Source of the DNA: Heterobilharzia americana
Taxonomy: Eukaryota; Platyhelminthes; Trematoda; Strigeidida; Schistosomatidae
DNA: 64,000 bases
Assembly (NCBI GenBank): GCA_944470555.2
Contig: OX104127.1
Coordinates: 153,651,776-153,715,775 of the forward strand
Reading direction: 5' to 3'
Positions 1 to 9,579 of the stretch are shown here, one piece after another (the first letter of the stretch is position 1; each line of letters opens with the position of its first letter). The translations under genes were made by a program, and so were the position numbers. A model generated the notes under the pieces. That model saw only the letters and a list, made by a program, of their open reading frames with translations. It was not told the origin of the DNA and ran no database searches.

Positions 1-374
1 TTTATGCCTGCAGTCTTCAATAAAAACTAGCTGCTGAATGTCCTACGACTCTTAACAACGAATGACGGTAAACACAAAACTTAAATTAACTGAGACACTA
101 TAGTCTTATCAAAATGAAGCCATAATATAACCATCGTAGCATATTTTGGGAAATCGGGGAATATCACATAATTTGAAGTGTTAAGACCCTAAATTTGACT
201 GAAATACTTTTAAAAGCATGGAATTTCGGTAAAATAAAATACAAAGTTAGTTATAGTGACACTGAAATACAGACTTTTTATCACAAGTAAACTCTGATTT
301 TTCTCATAAAACAACCACATTTTGTATAGTTTACAAGTATAAAATGTTGTAAGGAAGCTAAAAATTTCACCTAC

Positions 375-808
375 CTTCTCTTGCATTTTCATATGATGTG
401 CAGAGTATGATGAAGGAATACGACTTCGTTCAAATTCGCTATCGGTGCGACCACCGTATCTTAAATAATGTGTATGTTGAGCTTCTCTTAAACGACGGTC
501 TAAATGTGGATGTGAGATGATGGGTACTCGATTTGATGGACGAATAACTTTCATTGTAGAATAAGGTCTTGTAGTGAGATTTTGACATGAAGTATAACAG
601 TCCCTATCCAACGATTTGAAACGCCTCGTATTGTATAACTTTCCAAAGCTAGTGCTTGGTCTGGTTGAAGATGAGGGAGCAAAATATAAATCATATGGTC
701 TACTCAATCCATATTCGTCTAAGTAACCAGATACTGAAGCTGGGCGATGTCGGCTAGCTCGAAGACCATGACCACTGAACACAGACGGTAGTACTGGTTG
801 TTCATGAA
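375..808 (-). CDS. Internal exon of coiled-coil gene (most 3' exon in window)
   Basis: This open exon encodes about 144 residues, rich in Arg, Ser, Tyr and Pro and without a recognisable fold. Basic patches (LRASRHRP, TRRFKSLDRD, DRRLREAQH) suggest a disordered tail. The acceptor is a pyrimidine-rich tract ending TTTCAG just upstream of 808, and the donor is GAGAAG|GTAGGT at 375/374. The exon begins with two bases completing a codon and ends in phase 0. The nearest upstream exon (5752-6517) ends in phase 0, so a direct join would shift the frame and meet a stop after about 30 codons. A small exon is probably missing, or one boundary is wrong. The gene must continue beyond the left edge, because no stop or poly(A) site belongs to this exon. 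The function is unknown. Confidence 0.6.
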
Positions 809-1372
809 CTGAAATTAAAAATTAAGAGGACTAATTGTTTCGCATACACAAACTAGCTGGTAAAAACATGAGTTTCCGCAGATCACTAGAATCATTTGCA
901 ACCTAATTATCTTCATAACCACCACTTTATTGTTTGCCCATTTCCAATTAAAAAAAATAGTTGCTTTCTGCAAGCATGCATACTTTTGCCGTCGAACGAA
1001 GAGAATTCCAAAAAGGATTGCAACGATTAATATGACAGTAATAGAAAGGAACTGCCATGATTAACAAAAGCAATTTCCTGACTAATTCTTTTTGGTTATA
1101 AGATGTGAAGCCGACAAGATGTGAGTAAAATCAACGTACTACTTTTGCATCTATAGTCGGCTGCAGCAAGTTTCTTTTTTATTAGTCTTAAGGTTCCCTA
1201 TATGAAAGAATAGCGCCAACTGGTACCCGACGTTTCCAAGAGGATAAAAAGTTGGTAATAACTTAGAGAATCTAGCATAAAACAATGTGATTAAAATAAA
1301 TAGAGTTGGTATGCAGAGGTATACTATAGAATTCGTCTCACAAAAAACCTACTGTAACCTCGCCTGGTCCAC
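809..1372. other. Intron sequence, 5' flank of RTE copy 1
   Basis: This is AT-rich sequence between the exon at 375-808 and the retrotransposon. I see no open frame with splice sites and no recognisable repeat. It is read as intron of the minus-strand coiled-coil gene. Confidence 0.5.
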
Positions 1373-1631
1373 TAGTTCACTAGTTAATAACATGTCCTAA
1401 CCCCAGGTAAAGAAGGAAGGTTGGGCATATGTCTAGCAACCCCAGAAACCCATAAAACAAATCCAATCGCTAAACAAACTTCAAAGCACAAACAAAATAT
1501 AAAAATTAAAACAAACTTATTCCTCACTGGAATCGGAGGGAGAAAATGACGCCAGTTGGTGAAAGCCTTCGGAAAGCCAATTGGCCGATGTGTCTTCTCT
1601 TCTCTCAATGAAAGAGAAAGTAAACGTGGGG

Positions 1632-4420
1632 ACATAGAATGTCCACACGATGTTTGAACCCAGCAAGGCAGTCCAGATTGCAAACGAGATGAGAAGGTAT
1701 CACATTGAAGTGCTTGGAATTTGCGAAAGCAGATGGAATGGAAGTGGATTCTCCAAACTCATAAGTACAGAGTCAATATTCTACACCGATATTGTCACCC
1801 AGACGACAACCACGAGCACACTGAGTTTTCGAGTGGCTATCATGATGTCCTCAAGAGCATTGAAGGCTGTCATGCAGTGGGGACCAATCTCTTCCAGCAT
1901 CGGGATCATAACAACAAGTTCAACTCAAAAGGAAGGAAGGAAGGTCACAATCATACAAGGCTACACTACGCTATGCACCTACAAATAATGCAGATGAAGA
2001 GAAGAATGATGAATTCTACAGATCACTGCAATCAGCACTGGACAAGACTCCAGTTGGCGACAACTAAATTCTAATGGGTGGGGTGACATGAGTGCCAAAC
2101 TGTGGGAGTGGACAACACAGGAAGAGAACTAACCATGGGTGGAAAAGCGTTAGGTGAAATGAACGAGAATGGAGAATTGTTTGCAGAATTCTGTGCATTC
2201 AACGATTTGGTGATTGGAGTGAGGCAGTGTGTTCAAGCACAAGGATATCCACAAAGCGAGCTACATGGATTTCACCAGATATACACACTAATAATCAGAT
2301 CGACCTCATCTCAATGTGAAGAAAGTGGAGACGCAGTCTACTGAACACAAGGTCAAGAAAGGGAGCAGATGTAGGTTCACACCACTCACTGTCTAGTGCA
2401 AGGAACCTTCTGAATCAAGTTGAAAGCCTCCAAGGAAGTTGGTGATAGACTGCAGTTCAAGTTCAACACTCAGAACAGAAACTGAAGAATGAAACTTCAA
2501 ACGATATCTTCACGTCAGCCATGAAGGCAAAATGGGAGATATCGAGCAACATCCCTGAAGAAACCTGTGTGGATGAGCACTGGAACTCTTTGAAAGAGAC
2601 ATGGAAAGAAACCTACATAGCTGTATAAGGAAGGAAGAAGAAGGAAGATAATGAATGGATCTCGACGGACACATGGAATTTGATATTGCAGAGATAGGCA
2701 GGTGGTGATGGTGAAGCAGAAGATAAACCAGTGCAAGGATGCTCAACGAAAAGAGGAACTGAACACAATGTATAAAATACTACACTGTGCAAAGAAGTGA
2801 AGATGAGTGCACATAAGTGAAGTCGAACAGTCTGCAGGTAAGAGAGACCTGACGACATTGTATCAAATAACCAGGTTACTGCCACCTGGGAGGGAAGAGA
2901 TCAACGCAGATGAAACCAATAAAAGATGATGACGGATATTTAATTGCCAAAGATGAAGAACAAAGGAAACAGTGGGCCGACCACTTCAAGAAGCTCTTGA
3001 ATCGACCAACACCACCACCTGCACTTCGTCCACAAATACCACCAGCAGTCCAGCCACTGAACTACCAGTGAACACTAATCCTCCAACAAAAGTCGAAGTC
3101 CTGAATGCCATAAAGCCACTGAAATGTGGGAAAGCAGCACGACCAGATGGGATCTCGCCAGAAACACTGAGAGCAGACGCAGACACAACAGAGGACACGC
3201 TCACACCACTGTTGCAGAAGGTTTGCAAGGAAGGAAGCGAAGGTACCTGCTGATTGATTGGAGGAAGGGCTATTTTGTCAAACTCCCAAAGAAGGGAGAC
3301 CTAAGTCCTCGCAAGAAGTGGCGCAAAATCACGCTCCTGTCCACCCAAAGCAAGCAAATATTAAACCGCATCATCCTGGAGAGACTGAAGGATGCACTGG
3401 ATTCAAAACTACCACCGGAACAGGCTGGCCGGCAGGCTGGCTGGCTGGCTGGATTCAGGAAGTACATATCATGTGCAGACCAAATGGCAACGCTACACTA
3501 CGCATCATCACAGAACAGAGTACAGAATGGCAGTCAACCCTCTACCTCAACTTCATCGACTCTGAGAAGGCCTTTGACAGCGTCGACAGAGAGGTAATTT
3601 GGAAACTACTTCAACACTACGGAATACCACAAACCTTTATCAACTTCATTCAACAACTATATGAAGACGCCACATGCCAGCCAAGTAATTCACAATGGGA
3701 AGCTCAGCTCAGTGATGCTTTTGCACTGGAAGTGAAGACAGGGAGGAGTGAAACAAGGCTGCCGCCTACTATCCCTCATGATATTCATGATCGAAGTCGA
3801 CTGGATCATGCAGCAAACAGTGAGAAGCGAGAAGATGGGGATAAGCTGGATGGCGGAAAAGAACCTAGAAGATTTGGATTTCGCCGATGACTTATGTCTT
3901 ATGTCGTACAAAATTGAAGATGTACAGGCGAGAACTAACAAGTTGACAGAAGAGGCGAAGCAGGCCATCGAAGATGGGATTTCAAATGAATGTGAGAAGA
4001 CACAGGTGATGAAGATACCCAAACAACAACAACAACAGCAAACTCCAATCACCATGAACGAGAGGAAATCAAAGGAAGTTACTCTTTCACCTACACCTAT
4101 CTAGGCAACACTGTTCAACTACAGGCAGCACAGATGAGGACGTCAAAGCCAGCCAGGATCGGAAAAGCAAGACAGGCGTTGCTTAACCTGAAACCAGTGT
4201 GGAGATCTTCTGCACTCAGCTCAGCATGTGTAACAACATCCGGATTTTCAACACCAACCTGGTCAAGTCAGTCCTCCTATATGGTTCAGAGACTTGGCGT
4301 GTTACGAAGGGGATTTCCAACAAACTACAGACATTCATCAACAACTACCGCCTACGCTCACTCCATACTGAAGATGGAGATCAGATGGCCACAATAATAA
4401 GAATAAGCAACAAGTAACTT
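1632..4420 (+). pseudogene. Endonuclease/reverse transcriptase ORF, frameshifted (RTE copy 1)
   Basis: The endonuclease N-terminus is readable from 1632. The conserved T-W-N-V-R-T-M motif appears as T-stop-N-V-H-T-M, with TAG at 1635-1637, followed by an ICESRW stretch. The ORF then changes frame repeatedly: GVDNTGRELTMGGKALGEMN near 2105, the RT palm residues FIDSEKAFDSVDRE near 3555-3600, and LDFADDLCLMS with the catalytic FADD near 3870-3905. LLYGSETWR lies near 4270 in yet another frame. A four-base insertion at about 3739-3750 breaks the conserved VKTG/VRQGC block. A GGCT tetranucleotide expansion at 3420-3455 inserts about eight residues inside the QAGFR motif. The copy cannot encode an active protein. 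The family normally nicks the target and reverse-transcribes its own RNA. Confidence 0.85.
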
Positions 4421-4486
4421 ACTCTGACAACGAATCACTCAACAACCTATCACCCAACGAATATGCAGTGGAAGGAAGTGGATATG

Positions 4487-4520
4487 GATATGGATTGGAT
4501 TGGATTGGATTGGATTGGAC
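4487..4520 (+). repeat. TGGAT pentanucleotide tract in RTE 3' region
   Basis: Repeated GGATAT then TGGAT units lie in the 3' part of RTE copy 1. The inverted copy has a clearly shorter tract at about 9842-9872. The difference is consistent with replication slippage after the two copies diverged. Confidence 0.8.
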
Positions 4521-4795
4521 TGGGTATACACTGAGAAGGCCGACTGGGGACTTCACGCACCAGGGCAGACCCTCGAGTGGAACCCAGATGGAAAGCGACG
4601 AGTTGGGCGTCCGAGGCATGGGTGACATGGAGAAGATCGTGTGAGGAGGAGATGAAAGCCTGTGGGTAGTCGTGGAGCGAGGTTCAAAAGATTTCAGAGA
4701 AAAGAGTGAAATGGAGACATGCTACTGACGCCCTATATTCCACTAAGAACCCCAGGAGACAAATACTAATGTGATAATAATATAAATGTCTCTTG

Positions 4796-5751
4796 CTGTT
4801 GAAATTTACTACCTTAATTTCACGTTTATCTATGTTTCACTGTAAGATGAAAATGCATGCTGAGATTATCCTAGCAACGTTGAAAATAATTTCTTACGTT
4901 TCAGCTTATATGTGACAAAGAGTATATTTCGATTCCTTATTTTGATTTTTCATTTCTCACTGGAATGTTTAATTTAATTCAGTCTTCATCCACTTCACCT
5001 ATGAAATCTAATTAACAACAAAAACTCAGATGAGCAGTTTTGAATGCTTTATTTTCATCCAGTTATAGCTAATAGATGAAATACAGTTATCTGATTTTTT
5101 GTGCTTGTTGTTTTAACCCAGTTCGGGAGAATAACTGAGGTTCATCAAATGTATCTTTCAAATACCGCTTCATGAGACAAACAAAACAATTAAAGGGCAT
5201 TCGTTTAAGTAAGTACTGTAAGTCATTTACAACTTATCATCGATTTTCATCAGTATAGAATTTAACCACTAAATATGTACAATAAATGACAGTCAATAGT
5301 TTAGAAGGTATTAAATTGTTTTTTGATCAGAGATCGAAAACCTTGCTACCTACTTAGTTTTAAGTCTACTGATGGAATGAATTTACTGATTTAACAATTT
5401 CTGTACATCTTATGTTCAGTTAGTCCCTATGTAGTTCTCTGAAATCCAGACAGCACTAAAACCCATGTCTTATTAGTTTAGTTGTTGTCATGACATCTCA
5501 TAAATCTCAGCATCACAAATAATTGGGGAAATCTAAGGAGCCGTTTATGGAACAAAAACGTTATCAGCTATTTTTGCTAGCTTCGAATCCTAACTTGGTA
5601 TCAGACGTTAAGAGAAAATTGTCAGAGCATTTTGCCTCCTTTTAGATATTGAAATTGATTCCAGTTTATGAAAGAAACTGGAAAGGAAACAATTAAATTT
5701 CAAAACCACCAAACATATAACAACAATAAGCGATTTTACATTTGAACTTAC
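4796..5751. other. Intron sequence between RTE copy 1 and exon 5752-6517
   Basis: This is AT-rich sequence with no annotatable gene. On the minus strand there is a short open stretch at about 5085-5180 preceded by a pyrimidine-rich tract. It could be the exon missing between 5752 and 808, but the donor I see gives the wrong phase, so it is not called. Confidence 0.4.
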
Positions 5752-6517
5752 TTTTTTATACGTATACTTTTTGTGCATATGACCAGCACGGGAAGCTCTA
5801 TGTCTTTTTTCACTGGATGATAATGGTCCAATAACAACCTGCACTTGAGATCTGTGCTTTGTGGAATCATCTTCAGCCGAAAAATGATCTATTTTAGACA
5901 ATTTACCGTGCATTTGCTGATGGTTAGGTTGGTACTGATAGTCTGATGCATTACTCCATTTCCGATGTACAGCGTTTGGTAGATTATTTTGATTATTTTC
6001 CATTTCCACTTCCCCACGTCTAACAAAATTATTCTCATCCACCAGCGTATCGGACAAATGGTCCTCGTTCTTGTCCACTGATTGTTGTTGGAAGGAATGA
6101 CCTTCATGATGTTGATGTCTGATCGGTGATAAATCCACCATATTTGATTCTAATACACTTTCATTTTTGACGTCACGCGTAATACTGATAGTATTGTCAT
6201 TTGTCTTCGGAGTAATATAAGAATCAGACATATTTCGACTAAGTTTGAAAGTTTGCTTTCTACTATCCAGTAGGTCTACTGAACCACGTGATTTAAATAT
6301 CTCTGACTTCTGTGGCATGCATGTATCTGAATCATCAAGATGGTTATTACTGCTGTTGATGTTTAGATTATTTCTTCGTTTTTCTCCTGCTGTCGTGACC
6401 GTAGTATATATTTTTGGGTTTCTATCTAGTGAGCCAAAATCACTGAGCACGTATTCTGAATCATCACCTAATTGACTGTAGTATCGACCAGTGGTTTCAT
6501 CCGTATGACCAGGATAC
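5752..6517 (-). CDS. Internal exon of coiled-coil gene (low-complexity segment)
   Basis: This 766-bp exon encodes about 255 residues. It begins with one base completing a Lys codon, then YPGHTDETTGRYYSQLG, and ends KKYTYKK before the donor AAA|GTAAGT. The acceptor is TTCTACTCTAATTAG upstream of 6517. The start phase matches the two overhanging bases of exon 7445-7677, so the reading frame carries across. The content is polar and low complexity, with many Asn, Asp, Ser, His and Gln. There is a Ser/Asp-rich stretch and a basic end (EKRHRASRAGHMHKKY). No domain is recognised and the chain is probably disordered. The exon ends in phase 0, which conflicts with the next visible exon at 808. Confidence 0.7.
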
Positions 6518-7444
6518 CTAATTAGAGTAGAACAGTAGTGAAACTGTCAGAAAGTTAAACTCCAAGTAACAATTATCGTCCAGGTTTATTTCTGTAGTTG
6601 TAGATTTACTTATGAAATGCATGAAAATACACTGAAGATTCACAGTGTTTACCTAAACTTCAGTTGCATGGGCAACTGATATAAAAAAAATTAGCGTATT
6701 TAGTGAAATGTAATTCAGTGGTCACTTTCAAATTGTTTAAGAATTTTATTTCTGAAAACGTATTGAAGTGATTGGTGCAAAATATCGTAGTAGCATTCAT
6801 GGGAAAACCCACCAATTCAACCTTGTGTTTACGTGACATATTTAGACAATCTTTGAGTTAAATGTCGACAACAGGCATACATCATTTGGCATTCGAACCA
6901 AATTTGTCCGATTCTGTAAAAAAGAAGTAAGCAAACTGCTCGGTTCATTGAACAAGTTTCTTTTTTGGATCACTCATTATTGTTGCAAAATATTCATAGA
7001 TAAACACAAATGAAGACTACAAATAAAGGAACTTGAAATATTGCTGTCTTTAACTGTAAGCTAGGAAAATGATTTCGTGTACTAAGTTTTAGAGTACCCC
7101 TATCAATAAAGAGTTTTTAACAGTTATGTAACTCACTACTGATTTTTTTCGTGAATGCTTCTTAAGAATCTGCGGTGAATTCATCGACTAGTAGAGATAA
7201 GTTTCAACAACTGAACTCAGCTTTTTCAAATGGTATTCATTTTGATAGCGTGTTATGACGTGACTTTCACAACTATTGAGGATAATCGTGAGTGCTAGAT
7301 GAAGCTGACACAACTACTGAAACTATTTTAATTACTAAAAACAGGAAGACACTTGGACCACATAAAGAAGATTGAATTTGATTACTCTGAAGAATGAAAA
7401 AATAATTTATTTATATTTTAAAAAATAAAACTTCCTATTCTTAC
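6518..7444. other. Intron of coiled-coil gene
   Basis: This is a 927-bp AT-rich intron with a GTAAGA donor (7444 side) and a TTAG acceptor (6518 side). I see no other feature in it. Confidence 0.6.
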
Positions 7445-7677
7445 TTTCGACGATAAGTGGATTCAGATCGATTTTTTAATTTATGCAAATGTGATTCCAA
7501 ATTTTGGATTTTTCTTGATAATTCATTTTTTTCGAATAGTAAATTTTGAAGTTGACGATCCTTTTTCGCATGAGCCCGTTCTAAAATTCTTATATCTCTA
7601 GATAGTGTATTATATTCATCTTCAACACGCTGAAGTAGACTTGATAGGTTTTGTTCTCTTGTTTCTGCCTCTCGAAG
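7445..7677 (-). CDS. Internal exon of coiled-coil gene (coiled-coil segment 2)
   Basis: This 233-bp exon starts in phase 0 at LREAETREQNLSSLLQRVED and continues with an almost uninterrupted charged helical pattern (EYNTLSRDIRILERAH, NELSRKIQNLESHLHKLK). Leu and Ile are spaced as heptads, typical of a parallel coiled coil. It ends SESTYRRK, with the donor AAA|GTAAGA at 7445/7444. The acceptor is a TTTAATATCCAG tract above 7677. The phase agrees on both sides: the upstream exon ends in phase 0 and the downstream exon supplies the one base needed. The coil suggests an oligomerising scaffold or cytoskeletal adaptor role. That is an inference from the structure class only. Confidence 0.75.
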
Positions 7678-9579
7678 CTGGATATTAAATTGTTGAAAAG
7701 ATGAACAAGAAAACATTCATTATATTTACCAAACACAAATATGCATACCACTACGATAAAGTTGAATATGAATCTAAATAAAAACTGAATGTGAATGAAT
7801 GATCACTGGATAAGTGGTTTGTTACCGAATTGCTTTAAGGATAAGAATCTAAGAAATGTCAAGAAAATCGACTTCAATCTCTTCCAGACATTTTTGATTC
7901 TTGGTCCTAAGACAAGTAATAATAATATCTGTAACAATATGTAGAAAAAGCTCAAAACCATTCCATTCTCAGACTTATTGAAAATTTTGTGCGCCATCTG
8001 TAAGTTGTTTTTGTTGTACTCTCTTGGAGACCAGCTTTGTAGGTCTGAAGATCAAAATAATCCATTAGGTTAAGATAATTTAGTTTATGGAATTTCATGT
8101 AATAATGAAGACGTCAGATAAACGAATCAAATTAGTTAAACAGGTCATCTTAGTCTGCCTGGGCATGAAGTCCTGACTAAATCAGAAGAGCATATTGAAG
8201 GAATCTAGAAAAATTTCGGCTACAGCTTTATGAATTAACCCACGGTGGTGGCACAGTGTGTCTCAGAAATAAATCTATTGGACCAGAAGGAGAAAGGCTG
8301 ATTACTGAATATTTATTTGACGCCTTAGCACCAAAGATTTTGGACAGGAACGATACAGTATCTGATCCAGATATCTGTACAACTTTGTCATCTATATCAC
8401 AAAGAATGAAAGGAAGTAAGAACTACGTAAACTATGTTTCAAAAGTTTTGATACTGTGTTGGCATGACTATGAACAGTAAACTTTTATCAGAATATTATC
8501 CAGTGAACAAAACTCTTTTGCATTATGATCAATCCAAAGTGATATGTTCTTTGCCAATTTTTCACTCTTATTGCTTACATTTATGAAACTGCTCAGGTAG
8601 AGTTATGCTTCTACGATAATTTTAGTATCCTATTATTATTTTTAGTTCGAATGTGGATCAAATATTATATTTGTCAGTAGTCATTATGACTAAATATTAT
8701 GCAAAAATTTTCATGGCGACAATAAAAATGATCGATATTTCACAACGGGAAGACAACGATTCCCACTGTTCACAGTTAACATGATGCATTGATATGTTAA
8801 GTATGATTGACTAGACTGGACCCAGTATGTTTTTCTGTCAAAAGATTTTAGTCACGAAAAAGCTTTTCTGCGTAAATTGAAGAAATGTTAATGATAGAAT
8901 TGATTAAAATGTAATCAAATTTTCGACAGCCCGTCATCTGTAGGAATTAAGCTTTTTACAACAAAATAATCTTTAGATCACTTAAGGCAATCAAGTTCCA
9001 GAAAATCTCAAGCAACGGAAGCCTCCATATAGCTTTAAATTATTATCTGATTACTGAACTGCACATTCGACTTTTCAAATGGCTGGGATATATTCCACAG
9101 AAAACCTAGCCCTCCTGTTTCAATTTGTTGACACGAATAAGATCAGAAATCGACAAGTAATTCTCAAGTGTTACCCTCAGTTGTAGGTTTCTATTCGCAA
9201 GTATTTATATTAGGTGAACATGAACATATCATAATTGATATGCGTTTAATAGGAGCAAGTGTTTTCAAAAGTGCGACATCTAAACACTTAGGGGACACAG
9301 AACACAAAGTAGGTGACTTGTAATCATTTAAGGTAAACAATAAACAGAATAGTTTGAATCTTCGCCTTGTTAAAGCTATAATAACCAAACATCTAAAACA
9401 AGACTTATTTATTTAAGAAGAATCTATTGTAAATCTTCGAATCCCTTGATCAAATATATTCTTGACCCTCCACTTATTTGTTTACATCAACCTGAGGCCG
9501 ATGATTTCTATAACAATTTGTATTCTGATTATTATTGAATTACACAATCTCTTATTTGAAGTTCCACACTGTTAGTGTT
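7678..9579. other. Intron sequence, 3' flank of RTE copy 2
   Basis: This is AT-rich intron sequence. The only notable item is a plus-strand open stretch near 8249-8480, listed separately. Confidence 0.5.
8249..8480 (+). other. Open reading stretch with one leucine-rich-repeat-like motif
   Basis: This plus-strand frame of about 75 codons reads LRNKSIGPEGERLITEYL near its start. That resembles one ribonuclease-inhibitor-type leucine-rich repeat (LxLRNNxIGxEGxxxL). The rest (DALAPKILDRNDTVSDPDIC and onward) is not recognised. A GT donor-like site follows YVSK, and an AG precedes the LRR motif, but the acceptor has no good pyrimidine tract. It lies antisense inside an intron of the coiled-coil gene. 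It may be a real nested exon, an exon fragment of a duplicated gene, or chance. Confidence 0.22.

Larger units (their letters stand above)
1373..4795 (+). mobile_element. RTE-clade (SR2-like) non-LTR retrotransposon, copy 1
   Basis: This is an almost full-length element of about 3.4 kb, inserted antisense in an intron of the coiled-coil gene. It holds an apurinic-type endonuclease region (about 1632-2340), reverse transcriptase (about 2940-4105) and a C-terminal region (about 4130-4420). Downstream is a 3' UTR ending in a short TAA/GATAATAATA-like tail, as in RTE elements. Its 5' boundary is shared with the inverted copy at 12079, beginning TAGTTCACTAGTTAAT, so neither copy is 5' truncated relative to the other. 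Outside the shared segment the flanks differ. I could not define target-site duplications by eye. The clade assignment rests on the pattern of endonuclease and RT motifs; the exact family name needs a repeat-library comparison. Confidence 0.85.

Noticed and set aside
1384..1683. Minus-strand open frame over the 5' end of RTE copy 1 (and its mirror at 11770-11982)
   Set aside because: It is antisense to the retrotransposon 5' region, occurs in both copies because the sequence is repeated, and has no coding evidence.
5085..5180. Minus-strand open stretch beginning MKRYLKDTFDEPQ with a pyrimidine-rich tract upstream
   Set aside because: It could be the exon missing between 5752 and 808, but the GTTAAA donor is poor and leaves two bases, where one base is needed. 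Not called as an exon.
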